This document shows positions 49,739-58,830 of a stretch of 64,000 nt of DNA, piece after piece. The translations under genes and the position numbers were made by a program. Source of the DNA: Nocardia higoensis NBRC 100133 (GTDB taxonomy: Bacteria > Actinomycetota > Actinomycetes > Mycobacteriales > Mycobacteriaceae); NCBI RefSeq assembly GCF_000308595.1, contig NZ_BAGA01000121.1:1-64000 (forward strand), in the 5' to 3' direction. The notes below the pieces were generated by a model. That model was not told the DNA's origin, ran no database searches, and was given only the letters and a program-made list of their open reading frames with translations. Each line of letters opens with the position of its first letter. The stretch's first letter is position 1.

Positions 49739-51211
49739 GTGGAAGGCGTGACGATCACGGCGCTGGATTTCGAGCGATGCTATCGGGCGGTCTCGACCCG
49801 GGACTCCCGCTTCGACGGGCAGTTCTTCACCGCCGTGCGGACCACCGGAATCTATTGCCGCCCTTCGTGTCCCGCCATCACCCCGAAACGGGTGAATGTG
49901 TCGTTCCTGCCGACCGCGGCGGCCGCGCAGCAGGCCGGTTATCGCGCCTGCCGCCGGTGCCTGCCGGATGCCGTTCCCGGTTCGCCGCTGTGGAACACGC
50001 GCGCGGATCTCGCGGCTCGCGCCATGCGGTTGATCGGCGACGGCGTGATCGAACGCGGCGGCGTGCCCGCCCTGGCCGCTGCCCTGGGGTACTCGGCACG
50101 GCAGCTCACGCGGGTGCTCACCGCCGAACTGGGAGCGGGACCGCTGGCGCTGGCCAGGGCGCATCGCGCGCACACCGCGCGACTGCTGGTGCAGACCACC
50201 GACATGCCGATGTCGGAGGTGGCGTTCGCGGCCGGATTCACCAGCATCCGGCAGTTCAACGACACCGTGCGCGAGGTCTTCGCCGTCAGCCCGACGGTCA
50301 TGCGCACTGAGGCCCGCCGCCGCGCGGGCACCCCGGCTCCCGCCGACGGCGTGCTGAGCCTGCGGCTGCCCTACCGGGAACCGCTCGACCAGGCTTGGCT
50401 GGAATGGTTCCTCGGCGCGCACTCCGCACCGGGCGTCGAGCGGTGGTCGGGCGGGACGTACACGCGGAACCTGCGCACCCCGCACGGGCACGCCACGGTG
50501 GCGCTGCGGATCCGGCCCGGGCACGTGCAGGCCGAGCTCGCCCTGCGCGACATGCGTGATCTGGCGCCGACGGTGGCGCGGGTGCGGCATCTGCTCGATC
50601 TGGACGCCGACCCGATCGGCGTCGACGAGGTGCTCGGCGCGGACTTCACCCGTGGCATCCGGGTGCCGGGCTGCGCCGATCCCGCCGAGCTGTTGCTGCG
50701 CACCATGATCGGTCAGCAGATCTCGGTGTCCGCTGCCGCGACCCACACCGGGCGATTGGTGCGTGAGCTGGGCGAGAGCGTGGACGGGCCGGTATCGCAC
50801 CTGTTCCCCACCGCCGCGGCTGTCGCCGAACACGGCGCGCGGGTGCTGACCGGCCCGGCCCGGCGCATCGAGTCGATCGTGCGGGCGGCGGCGGCCATCG
50901 CCTCCGGCGACCTGGCGCTGCATCCGGGCCGTACCGCGCTCGAACTGCGCGCCGACCTGCTGGCCCTGGACGGCATCGGCCCGTGGACAGCCGACTATGT
51001 GACCATGCGCCTGCTCGCCGACCCCGACACCTTGCTGCGCAGCGACCTGATCGCGCGGCGCGGCGCCGAACTGCTCGGCATCGACCTCGGCGACACAGCC
51101 CGCTGGTCGCCCTGGCGTTCCTATCTGTCCATGCACCTGTGGAAAACCGCGCTGGCCGCGCGCGCACTCGCCCGCCCGGTCGTCCCCGACGACGATCGCC
51201 GCGTCGGCTGA
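49739..51211 (+). CDS. alkA: Ada-AlkA fusion: methylphosphotriester acceptor / HTH / 3-methyladenine DNA glycosylase
   Basis: A 490-residue protein in three parts. Residues about 8-80 are the Ada zinc domain (Cys40, Cys44, Cys71, Cys74; TGIYCRPSCP), where Cys40 corresponds to the methyl acceptor of Ada. About 85-180 form an AraC-type HTH (VPALAAALGYSARQLTRVLT, MSEVAFAAGFTSIRQFNDTV). About 205-490 are AlkA: LRTMIGQQISVSAAATHTGR and the helix-hairpin-helix LDGIGPWTADYVTMRLLADP D with the catalytic Asp after it. The layout equals mycobacterial AlkA (Rv1317c). GTG 49739 or GTG 49748 may be the start. Ogt follows by 30 bases. Together they repair alkylated DNA, and the HTH probably induces the pair. 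Confidence 0.93.
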   Translation: MEGVTITALDFERCYRAVSTRDSRFDGQFFTAVRTTGIYCRPSCPAITPKRVNVSFLPTAAAAQQAGYRACRRCLPDAVPGSPLWNTRADLAARAMRLIGDGVIERGGVPALAAALGYSARQLTRVLTAELGAGPLALARAHRAHTARLLVQTTDMPMSEVAFAAGFTSIRQFNDTVREVFAVSPTVMRTEARRRAGTPAPADGVLSLRLPYREPLDQAWLEWFLGAHSAPGVERWSGGTYTRNLRTPHGHATVALRIRPGHVQAELALRDMRDLAPTVARVRHLLDLDADPIGVDEVLGADFTRGIRVPGCADPAELLLRTMIGQQISVSAAATHTGRLVRELGESVDGPVSHLFPTAAAVAEHGARVLTGPARRIESIVRAAAAIASGDLALHPGRTALELRADLLALDGIGPWTADYVTMRLLADPDTLLRSDLIARRGAELLGIDLGDTARWSPWRSYLSMHLWKTALAARALARPVVPDDDRRVG

Positions 51212-51241
51212 CCCGCCCACATTCATCGAAAGCGAGCCCTC

Positions 51242-51769
51242 ATGTCCCCTTCCGTCGCCGACTTCGCGATCGCCGCGACCCCGATCGGCCCGTTCACCGC
51301 CATTGCCGACGCCGACGGCGCGGTACTGGCCTCCGGCTGGACCGCCGATGCCGACGACCTGCGTCTGTTGATCCACTCCGCACTGCGGCCCGCCGAACTC
51401 CGGCAGCGCGACTCGCTCGGCGAGATCACTCGCGCCGTGGTCGCCTACCACGACGGTGACACCACCGCGATCGACACGGTGCCGGTGCACCAGCGCTCCG
51501 GTGAATTCCTCACCCACGCCTGGGAAGTCCTGCGCAAGATTCCCGCGGGCGAGCCCGTGACCTACACCGCCTTCGCCGCGCTGGCCGGACGTCCTCTGGC
51601 GACCCGCGCCGCCGCCAATGCCTGCGCGCGCAATGCCGCCGCGCTCTTCGTCCCCTGCCATCGGGTGCTGCGCCTCGGCGGTGCGCTGGGCGGCTTCCGC
51701 TGGGGGCTGGAGGCCAAGCGGTGGTTGCTCGATCACGAGAGCAGGCAGGCGGGAGTCGGCAAGCCGTGA
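51242..51769 (+). CDS. ogt: Methylated-DNA--protein-cysteine methyltransferase Ogt
   Basis: A 175-residue O6-alkylguanine alkyltransferase. C-terminal active site: VPCHRVLRLGGALGGFRWGL with acceptor Cys139 in PCHR; wHTH segment VLRKIPAGEPVTYTAFAALA and the arginine finger region RAAANACARN. ATG 51242 follows AAAGCGAG. It is the suicidal repair partner of AlkA and forms the adaptive-response operon known from mycobacteria (Rv1317c-Rv1316c). Confidence 0.95.
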   Translation: MSPSVADFAIAATPIGPFTAIADADGAVLASGWTADADDLRLLIHSALRPAELRQRDSLGEITRAVVAYHDGDTTAIDTVPVHQRSGEFLTHAWEVLRKIPAGEPVTYTAFAALAGRPLATRAAANACARNAAALFVPCHRVLRLGGALGGFRWGLEAKRWLLDHESRQAGVGKP

Positions 51770-52069
51770 GCCGGGCGTTCCGGCCTCGATGCCCACCGCG
51801 GCAGGCGGCGCGATCGACGGGATCGACGGGATCGGTCGGCAGGGCGTCACGCGTCGCCGCATCGGCGAATGGCCGCAGACGCGCTCGCCTGCTCGACGTG
51901 ACCGTGGCGGCCGGCCATCTCCACAACGGCGCATGGTCGCGAGCGTGCTCGATCCGTCGGCGTGGCCGGCGCAGCACCACGCACCACGCACCACGCAGCG
52001 CCGCGTCGGCGAATCGGCGTGTCGGCGAATCGCCCGAGCGAGCTGCCTCGCGCCCGCTGGACGTGCGGC
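51770..52069. repeat. Intergenic region with short tandem repeats
   Basis: 300 bases between the convergent ogt and sbcC genes without a gene. It holds three copies of CACCACG (51975-51995), a repeated GTCGGCGAATCG at 52005-52030, and GATCGACGG-type repeats near 51811-51834. No clear terminator stem was found. Confidence 0.6.
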
Positions 52070-55000
52070 TCAGGCGACGGTCGCGCGCAGGGTGGATCCC
52101 TCGCGACCGCGCACGACATGCAGGCGGCTGGGGATGCGCTGACGCATTTCGTCGACGTGGCTGACGATGCCGACGACTCGGCCGCCCGCGCGCAGTTCGT
52201 CGAGGACACCCATGACCGCGTCGAGGGTGTCGGAGTCGAGACTGCCGAAACCTTCGTCGATGAAGAGGGTGTCGAGCACGACCCCGCCGGATTCGGCGGC
52301 AACGGTGTCGGCGAGGCCGAGCGCCAGAGCGAGTGAGGCCATGAAGGTCTCGCCGCCGGAAAGGGTCTTGGCCGGACGGACGGCACCGGTGTAGTCGTCG
52401 CGGATGTCGAGGCCGAGACCGCCACGGCGGGCGCCACGGCTCGTCTTGTCGGTGTGCACGAATTCGTAACGCCCGCCCGACATCCGGCGCAGGCGGATCG
52501 AGCCGGAGATCGCGACTTCCTCGAGGCGGGCGGCGAGCACATAGGAGCGCAGGGAGATGCTGCGGTTGTTCTCGCCGCGGCCGGCGACGACGTCGGCGAG
52601 GCGGTCGAGTTCATCGTGCGCACGCCGCCGCGGAGCCAGCCGCTCCACCTCGCTCCACAATTGGGTGCCGAGTTCCTCGAGCGCATGCACACGGCGGCTC
52701 GCCTCGGCGCGGGCCGCGATCGCCGCGTTCGAGCGTTGCTGCGCTTCTTCGACCGCCTGCAGCACCGCCGGCAGGTCACCCGGCTCGGCCTCGGCGGCGG
52801 CCTGAATCCCTGGCTCGGCCAGCACGGCTTCGGCGGACGCGCGGAGCCGGTCGGCAGCCACGAGTTCGGATTCGATCTCGTTCTGCCGCTGCGGTGTTCG
52901 CGCGGCCGCTTTAACCACCTGGGCGTAGGCGCTGATCCGGGCGACTTCGTCGGCACCCTCGGGCACTTCGGTCGCCGGCTCGAAACCGGCGGCGACAGCA
53001 CGGTTCTCGACTCGATCGGCGGCGGTGGCGACGCGCCCGAGCGCCTCGAGGGCCGCCGAGCGGGCCTGCGCGAGCGCGGCGGCGGCGTCGACGAGAGCAT
53101 CCAGGCGGGCGCGGCGGTCCTCGACGGTGCGGTCCGCGCCCGCCGCCTCGCGCACCCGGGCAGTGGCTTCGGCCAAGCGAGTTCGGGCGGCGCGGATGCC
53201 GGTGCCGACCTCGCCGAGGCGCACCTGCGTGGCGCGCAGTTCGTCCTGCACCCGGGCTTGTTCGTCGCGCAGGCGAGTGAGTTTCGCGTTCGCCGTGTCG
53301 TAGGCGCTCGCGGCGTCTGCGGCGTCCTCGTGACGGACGTTCGCCGCACGCAAGGTCGCCGCCAGTTCGACGGGATCGGCGTCGCCGCCACGGGCGAGCA
53401 GACCTTCGATGTCCTTTTCCAGGTCGACGATGCGGATGCCGATCCGATCACGTCGCTGCTCGGCTGCTCGTTCGGCCTCGGCGGCCGCCTCCTCCGCGTC
53501 CACGGATACCGCGTCCACGGCGCTCTCGGCGGGCGCGGGATGCTCGCTCGAGCCGCACACCGCACACGGATGCCCGGTGACGAGCGCGCCGGCGAGTTCG
53601 GCCGCCATCCCGGCCAGCCTGCGCTCGCGCAAGGTGAGTACCCGCGCGCGGGCGTCGTTGTGGGAGGCGCGAGCGGATTCGAACTCCACACGGGTCGCGT
53701 CCAGATCGGTACGGCGCCGAACCAGTTCGGCGGCCGCGTTCGCCGCTGTTCGCAGGCGGTCGCATTCCGAGGCGAGCGCGGGCAGCGCGGCCTTGGCCTC
53801 GCTCGCTTCCCGCAGCCGCAGTTCCGCGGCGGTGATCGCGGCGGGCAGTTCGCCGTGGCGGCGGGTCAGCTCGTCCTCGCGACGGGTCAGCCTTTCGTCC
53901 TCGGCGCGCAGATCCTTCAGCTCCACGGACAGTTCGGCCGCGGCGGTCGCATCGGCCTGCACGATGTCGAGCGCTCCGGCGTGCGCGCTCCACGCCCGCA
54001 TCGCCGCGTCCAGGTCGGCGTCGTCGCGCAGGCGCGCGGGCTGGGCCGCGTCGTCCAGCAGTCCGCCGTCGCCCTGCAGACGCGAACCCTGAGCCACGCC
54101 ATCCGGCAGTCCGGCCTCGCCGCGCAGACGCGAACGCTCAGCCGCGCCGTCCAGCGGTTCAGCATCGCCATGCGGACGCGGGGGTTCGGCAGCGCCATCC
54201 GGCAGTGCGGCGTCGGTGCGCTGCGCTGCACCGGATTCCGCCACGAGGAGTTCCGCAGGCGGATCGGATCGCCCGACCAACAGGTCGAGCCGAAGGTCGG
54301 CTGCCTCGGGAACGGCAAGTGCCGCGGCCAGCCGATCGGCGGACCGACCGGCGTCCGCCTCGAGCCGGCGTGCGGTCACCACGATCTCGCGGGCTTCGTC
54401 GATCGCCTCGATGACCGGTTGCGCCCGGCGCGCGGTGTCGAGTTCGGCCTGCGCGGCCCGGCGCCGTTCGGCGGTCGCCTCGAAACGCGCGAGCTGTTCG
54501 CGGGCGGCCGTCATCCGGCGGCGCAGCTCGTCCTGGGCACGGACCTCGTCGGCCTGTGTGCGCAGCCGAGCGCATTCCTGTTCGCGCGCAACGGCATCGG
54601 CGGTCGCGTCGGCGAGGTCGGCGCGTGCCTGGGCGAGCAGTTGTTGCGACCATTCGACGGCGTCCTCGACCGTGGCGGACTCGGTGACGGCCAGTCCGGC
54701 CGCGCCGCGGATCTGGGCGATCAGCCGTTCGATGCCTTGCTCGGACTCGGCCAGTGCGGCACGCGAGGCCCGCCTGCGCTCGGCCAGCCATTGTTCGGCG
54801 ACGCCGAATCGGCGGGTGTCGAACAGCTTTTCCAGCAGTTTTTCGCGGTCGTCGTTCTCGGCGCGCAGGAAGCGCGCGAAGTCGCCCTGGGGCAGCAGCA
54901 CCACCTGGAAGAACTGGTCGGCGCTCATGCCGAGCAGGCGCACGACCTCCTCACCGATGTCGGGGATGCGCGAGAGGTTTTCTCCGCGACCGTCGAGCCA

Positions 55001-55354
55001 TTCGAGAGTGGCTTTCGGCTGTTCGGTGCGGAAGCCGGTGCCGCGCAGCTTGGGGCGCTCGAATTCCGGGGAGCGGGTCAGGCGGAGCCGTCGCCCGCCC
55101 AGCGTGGCCTCCAGCACGACGCGGGGCGGGGTGTTCGCCGGGGCGTGGTCGGAGTGCAGGCGCTTGCTCTCGCCGCGCGCGCCGGGGACGCGGCCGTAGA
55201 GGGCGAAGGCGATGGCGTCGAGCACGGTGGTCTTGCCCGCGCCGGTCTGCCCGTGCAGCAGGAACAGGCCGTCTGCGCCGAGACTGTCGAAATCCACCAC
55301 CGTCGGGGCGGCGAACGGGCCGAACGCCGTCATCTCCAGCCGGTGCAGCCTCAT
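52070..55354 (-). CDS. sbcC: Nuclease SbcCD ATPase subunit SbcC
   Basis: A 1094-residue SMC-like ATPase. N-terminal Walker A HGQTGAGKTTVLDAIAFALY, Q-loop region, long coiled coils with a central zinc hook HPCAVCGSSEHPA (about 570-600), and C-terminal signature LSGGETFMASLALALGLADT, Walker B VVLDTLFIDEGFGSLDSDTL, and H-loop GIVSHVDEMRQRI. With SbcD it trims hairpins and blocked double-strand ends. The first coiled coil carries an expanded 48-bp tandem repeat (54008-54212). It follows sbcD by 46 bases on the same strand. ATG 55354. Confidence 0.95.
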   Translation of the reverse strand: MRLHRLEMTAFGPFAAPTVVDFDSLGADGLFLLHGQTGAGKTTVLDAIAFALYGRVPGARGESKRLHSDHAPANTPPRVVLEATLGGRRLRLTRSPEFERPKLRGTGFRTEQPKATLEWLDGRGENLSRIPDIGEEVVRLLGMSADQFFQVVLLPQGDFARFLRAENDDREKLLEKLFDTRRFGVAEQWLAERRRASRAALAESEQGIERLIAQIRGAAGLAVTESATVEDAVEWSQQLLAQARADLADATADAVAREQECARLRTQADEVRAQDELRRRMTAAREQLARFEATAERRRAAQAELDTARRAQPVIEAIDEAREIVVTARRLEADAGRSADRLAAALAVPEAADLRLDLLVGRSDPPAELLVAESGAAQRTDAALPDGAAEPPRPHGDAEPLDGAAERSRLRGEAGLPDGVAQGSRLQGDGGLLDDAAQPARLRDDADLDAAMRAWSAHAGALDIVQADATAAAELSVELKDLRAEDERLTRREDELTRRHGELPAAITAAELRLREASEAKAALPALASECDRLRTAANAAAELVRRRTDLDATRVEFESARASHNDARARVLTLRERRLAGMAAELAGALVTGHPCAVCGSSEHPAPAESAVDAVSVDAEEAAAEAERAAEQRRDRIGIRIVDLEKDIEGLLARGGDADPVELAATLRAANVRHEDAADAASAYDTANAKLTRLRDEQARVQDELRATQVRLGEVGTGIRAARTRLAEATARVREAAGADRTVEDRRARLDALVDAAAALAQARSAALEALGRVATAADRVENRAVAAGFEPATEVPEGADEVARISAYAQVVKAAARTPQRQNEIESELVAADRLRASAEAVLAEPGIQAAAEAEPGDLPAVLQAVEEAQQRSNAAIAARAEASRRVHALEELGTQLWSEVERLAPRRRAHDELDRLADVVAGRGENNRSISLRSYVLAARLEEVAISGSIRLRRMSGGRYEFVHTDKTSRGARRGGLGLDIRDDYTGAVRPAKTLSGGETFMASLALALGLADTVAAESGGVVLDTLFIDEGFGSLDSDTLDAVMGVLDELRAGGRVVGIVSHVDEMRQRIPSRLHVVRGREGSTLRATVA
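54008..54212 (-). repeat. 48-bp in-frame tandem repeat within sbcC
   Basis: About four 48-bp units with registration points at 54053, 54101, 54149 and 54197 (plus-strand starts GTCCAGC or ATCCGGC), plus a 45-bp-offset partial unit at 54008. They encode 16-residue units of the form L-D-G-A-A-x-x-x-R-L-R-G-D-A-x in the first coiled coil of SbcC. Two- and three-base differences among units show an old but still recognisable expansion. Confidence 0.8.
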
Positions 55355-55400
55355 GCCGCACCGCCGTGTGCCGCGGGGCGCCCCGCGACCGGAGTCGCCG

Positions 55401-56711
55401 TCATGCCGTCAATTCCCCTTCCAGATCGTCGTCCGAGTCGTCGCCGCCCGCGGCGGCAGCACTCGGCACAGCAGCATCGTGTGGGCCGGCAGCGTGTGCG
55501 GCACCGCCCGGCACGGTGCCGCGCGGTTCAGCGGACGACGCCGCGTCCTCGTCGGTTCCGGCGAGCACCGACGACTGCTCGGGCTCGCCGACCGCCGCGG
55601 CCAGGGCGCGCTCCATCCACCGCACCTCCGAGGCCGACGGCTCGCCCCGCACATCGGTGAGGAACCCGCGCGCCACCGCGCGGTCGTCGCGCCCGCGCAC
55701 CCGCTCGCGATAGTGCAGCACCGCGTCGGCGTCGGGGCGGATCCACTCCACGTGGACGGCGTGCGGGAAGCGGGTGCGCAGCCTGCGCATGGCGTCCAGC
55801 GGCCGGGCCCGGTCGGTCAGGGTCGCCGAGACATAGTGCTCGACGGCGTCCTCGTGCGCGGGGTCGGACAGCAATTCCGCCACCGTGCCGGTGAGCCGGG
55901 ACAGCCCGCGCACCATCGGCAAGTCGCGTCTGCGGACCTCGGCGAGGCCCGATTCGTCCAGGTCGACGATCCAGACCGCTTTACGGTGTGAGGACTCGCC
56001 GAACGAATACGGCAGCGGTGAACCCGAATACCGCACCGCTTCCGAGAGGGTCTGTGGGGAGTGCAGATGACCGAGCGCCACGTAGTCGACGCCGTCGAAG
56101 GCCGACAGCGCGACGGTCTCGACGCCGCCCACCGAGATGGAGCGCTCCGAGCCGGTCGCCGCGCCACCCACCACGAACGCGTGCGCGAGCAGTACCGAGC
56201 GGGTGCCCGGCCGGGTCGCCAGCTCGGCGCGGATGCGTTCCATGACCACATCGACGACCTCGGCGTGCGAGCGGGCGCGAGGCACACCCAGCTCCCCGCG
56301 CACCACCTCCGGCTCGAGATAGGGGATGCCGTAGAAGGCGACGTCGCCGTGCTCGTCGGACAGCACGACCGGCTGGTCGGCGTCGGCCACCCTGGTCCGC
56401 AGATACAGCCCGCCGGCCGCCGCGAAGCTGGCGCCCGCGCCGAGCCGGGCGGGAGAATCGTGGTTGCCCGAGGTCGCGACGATCTTCGCGCCCGCGGCCG
56501 CGATGGCCTCCAGGCCGCGGGTGCAGACCCCGATGGCGTCGGCGCCGGGAATCGAACGGTCGTAGATGTCGCCGGGGACCACCACCACGTCCACCGACTC
56601 CTCGGCGACCAGCTCGGCGATCGCCGATAGCGCGCGCGCTTGATCGACCAGGAGGTCGACGCCGTGAAACGTCCGTCCCACATGCCAATCCGAAGTGTGC
56701 AGCACCCGCAT
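55401..56711 (-). CDS. sbcD: Nuclease SbcCD exonuclease subunit SbcD
   Basis: A 436-residue Mre11/SbcD metallophosphoesterase. Motifs: MRVLHTSDWHVGRTF (metal Asp and His), VVVVPGDIYDRSIPGAD, VATSGNHDSPARLG, VLLAHAFVVGG, and YVALGHLHSPQ. ATG 56711 is used because the family starts MRxLHTSDWHxG; an in-frame ATG 56753 adds an unrelated 14 residues. The last 70 residues are a Ser/Ala/Asp-rich acidic tail. It forms an operon with sbcC. Confidence 0.95.
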   Translation of the reverse strand: MRVLHTSDWHVGRTFHGVDLLVDQARALSAIAELVAEESVDVVVVPGDIYDRSIPGADAIGVCTRGLEAIAAAGAKIVATSGNHDSPARLGAGASFAAAGGLYLRTRVADADQPVVLSDEHGDVAFYGIPYLEPEVVRGELGVPRARSHAEVVDVVMERIRAELATRPGTRSVLLAHAFVVGGAATGSERSISVGGVETVALSAFDGVDYVALGHLHSPQTLSEAVRYSGSPLPYSFGESSHRKAVWIVDLDESGLAEVRRRDLPMVRGLSRLTGTVAELLSDPAHEDAVEHYVSATLTDRARPLDAMRRLRTRFPHAVHVEWIRPDADAVLHYRERVRGRDDRAVARGFLTDVRGEPSASEVRWMERALAAAVGEPEQSSVLAGTDEDAASSAEPRGTVPGGAAHAAGPHDAAVPSAAAAGGDDSDDDLEGELTA

Positions 56712-56805
56712 GAGCCGACACGGTAGGCCCCGGCACCGACATGTGTCGATCACACCCCCGCGCGGCAGATCGACGCCGCAAATATCACCCGGTTAGTGTC
56801 TTGGG

Positions 56806-57669
56806 GTGGCTGCTTCCCAACGTGTGCGATCCCGGGTGCCCGCGCTGCAACGATCGTTCCTGCCGACGGTGCCGGGTGTACCCGCGTGGTCTGCGGTCCT
56901 CGTGGCGGTCGGCTGCACGCTCCTGGGGTTCCTGCTCGATGCGAGCGGCGGCAACACCGAACTCACCGGAACGTTCTCCGCGTTGTATGTCGTCGGTTGT
57001 GTCGCCGCTGTCCTCGCGGTGCGGATGCGCGGACTGTTCACCACGATGGTGCTGCCCCCGCTCCTGCTGTTCTTCGCGGTGCCGCTGGCCTATCGCCAGC
57101 TCAGCGGCGGTGGAAGCGGGCTCAAGGACGTGCTGCTCAATCTGGCGATCCCGCTGGTCAACCGATTTCCCACGATGATGATCGCCTCGGTGCTCGTCTG
57201 GGCCATCGGCGCGTATCGGATCTTCGTCTACCGCAAGGAGAACGGACGCTCGCCGGCGAAGCGGGGTGACGCCCGGCGCAGCCCGGCCAAGCGAAGCAGC
57301 GGGCGGGAACCGCAGAGACGTCCCGCACGGGCCGAGGGGGAAGCGGCGAGGCCGGCCGGGCGCAAGAAGGTCAAGCCGCCCCGGCCGCACGACGTCGCCG
57401 ATATGGAGACCGACAAGTACGAGGCGCCGCAACTCGGTCGCAGGCCCTCGAAGGAAGTCGCCGACACCCCGCCCCGGGTGGGTGGCAGGCCGTCGCGGGA
57501 AGGACGGCCCACCGCGCGCACCGCGGCGGCTCGGGCCACCGGGGCTCGGGTGGAACCCGAACCGGCGCGCGGACGTGGACGCGGCGGCACACCGCCGCAC
57601 CCGCAGGCCAATGTGCGCTATCGGGATCGCGAGGCGGGCCGCCCCCGGCGCAAGCCGGAAAGCCTCTAG
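56806..57669 (+). CDS. DUF6542 membrane protein (Rv1111c type)
   Basis: A 287-residue protein from GTG 56806. Four hydrophobic segments in the first half (VPAWSAVLVAVGCTLLGFLL, TFSALYVVGCVAAVLAVRM, LFTTMVLPPLLLFFAVPLAY, MMIASVLVWAIGAYRIFVYR), followed by a very basic Arg/Lys/Pro-rich cytoplasmic tail of about 140 residues. Orthologous by position and build to M. tuberculosis Rv1111c, between ispH and ychF. Function unknown. Its stop codon lies inside a 21-bp tandem repeat. Confidence 0.85.
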   Translation: MAASQRVRSRVPALQRSFLPTVPGVPAWSAVLVAVGCTLLGFLLDASGGNTELTGTFSALYVVGCVAAVLAVRMRGLFTTMVLPPLLLFFAVPLAYRQLSGGGSGLKDVLLNLAIPLVNRFPTMMIASVLVWAIGAYRIFVYRKENGRSPAKRGDARRSPAKRSSGREPQRRPARAEGEAARPAGRKKVKPPRPHDVADMETDKYEAPQLGRRPSKEVADTPPRVGGRPSREGRPTARTAAARATGARVEPEPARGRGRGGTPPHPQANVRYRDREAGRPRRKPESL

Positions 57670-57733
57670 CGCAAGCCGGAAAGCCTTCAGCACAGCCGGA
57701 AAGCCTCCAGCCCAAGCCGGAAAGCCTTCAGCT
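57651..57733. repeat. 21-bp tandem repeat over a stop codon
   Basis: Four copies of CAAGCCGGAAAGCCTYCAGCN (57651-57671, 57672-57692, 57693-57712, 57713-57733; the third lacks one base). The TAG stop of the DUF6542 gene is in the first copy; later copies read CAG or CCAG there, so one substitution would extend the protein. Spacing is continuous, so it is not a CRISPR array. Confidence 0.85.
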
Positions 57734-57756
57734 CGGGGTGGAAGGCCGCCGTCGGC

Positions 57757-58767
57757 TCAGTTGCGCGCCGCGCGCAGCTCGCGCGGCAGGGCGAACACCA
57801 AGGTCTCGTTGGCCGTGGTGACCGACTGCACATCCCCGAAGCCGTGCTCGGCGAGCATGTCCAGCACGCCGCGCACCAGGATCTCCGGCACCGACGCGCC
57901 CGAGGTGATACCGACCGTGCGCACGCCCTCGAGCCAGGCCGGGTCGATCTCGCGGGCGTAGTCGACCAGATGCGCGGCTCGCGCGCCCGCGTTGAGCGCG
58001 ACCTCGACCAGGCGCACCGAGTTCGACGAGTTGCGCGAACCGACGACGATCACCAGATCGCACTCCGGCGCCATCGCCTTCACCGCCACCTGGCGGTTCT
58101 GGGTGGCGTAGCAGATGTCGTCGCTGGGCGGATCCTGCAGCGCGGGGAACCGCTCGCGCAGACGCTGCACCGTCTCCATCGTCTCGTCGACGCTCAGGGT
58201 GGTCTGGGACAGCCAGATGACCTTGTTCTCGTCGCGCACGTGGACCCGGTCCACCGCGTCGGGGCCGTCGACGAGCTGCACGTGGTCGGGGGCCTCACCG
58301 GCGGTGCCTTCGACCTCCTCGTGGCCTTCGTGGCCGATCAGCAGGATGTCGAAATCGTCGCGGGCGAAGCGCTTGGCTTCCTGGTGCACCTTGGTGACCA
58401 GCGGGCAGGTCGCGTCGATGGTGTGCAGATTGCGGGTCGCGGCGGCTTCGTGCACCGCGGGCGAGACGCCGTGGGCGGAGAAGACCAGCACCGCACCCTC
58501 GGGTACCTCGTCGGTCTCGTCGACGAAGACCACGCCGCGCTCGCGCAGGGTCTCCACGACGTGCCGGTTGTGCACGATCTCCTTACGCACGTACAGCGGG
58601 GCGCCGTGCTTCTCGAGCGCCTTCTCCACCGTTTCCACGGCCCGGTCCACACCGGCGCAGTAGCCGCGCGGCTCGGCCAGCAGGACGCGCTTGGCGCCCT
58701 CGGCGTCGATCGTCCCGGTACCGGCCGAGCGGGCGATACCGACGTTCAAGGGGATGGCCGAAGACAT
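57757..58767 (-). CDS. ispH: 4-hydroxy-3-methylbut-2-enyl diphosphate reductase
   Basis: A 336-residue IspH (LytB), last enzyme of the MEP isoprenoid pathway, an Fe-S reductase giving IPP and DMAPP. Iron-sulfur cysteines Cys37 (PRGYCAGV), Cys121 (DATCPLV) and Cys219 (DDICYATQNRQ). Other blocks: EIVHNRHVVETLRERG, FSAHGVSPAVHEAA, and VVGSRNSSNSVRL. ATG 58767. Divergent from the lipid-droplet protein gene, as in mycobacteria. Confidence 0.97.
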   Translation of the reverse strand: MSSAIPLNVGIARSAGTGTIDAEGAKRVLLAEPRGYCAGVDRAVETVEKALEKHGAPLYVRKEIVHNRHVVETLRERGVVFVDETDEVPEGAVLVFSAHGVSPAVHEAAATRNLHTIDATCPLVTKVHQEAKRFARDDFDILLIGHEGHEEVEGTAGEAPDHVQLVDGPDAVDRVHVRDENKVIWLSQTTLSVDETMETVQRLRERFPALQDPPSDDICYATQNRQVAVKAMAPECDLVIVVGSRNSSNSVRLVEVALNAGARAAHLVDYAREIDPAWLEGVRTVGITSGASVPEILVRGVLDMLAEHGFGDVQSVTTANETLVFALPRELRAARN

Positions 58768-58830
58768 GCCCCACAGCTTACGTGGATGTTCCGTCTTTGC
58801 AGATCACACCCCATCGGGCAGGCTGGAAGC

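Noticed and set aside
52454..55660. 1068-codon plus-strand frame over sbcC
   Set aside because: Mirror frame of a clear SbcC ATPase; no domain and no ribosome site.
57651..57733. CRISPR array
   Set aside because: Repeats are contiguous with no unique spacers and no cas genes are present.
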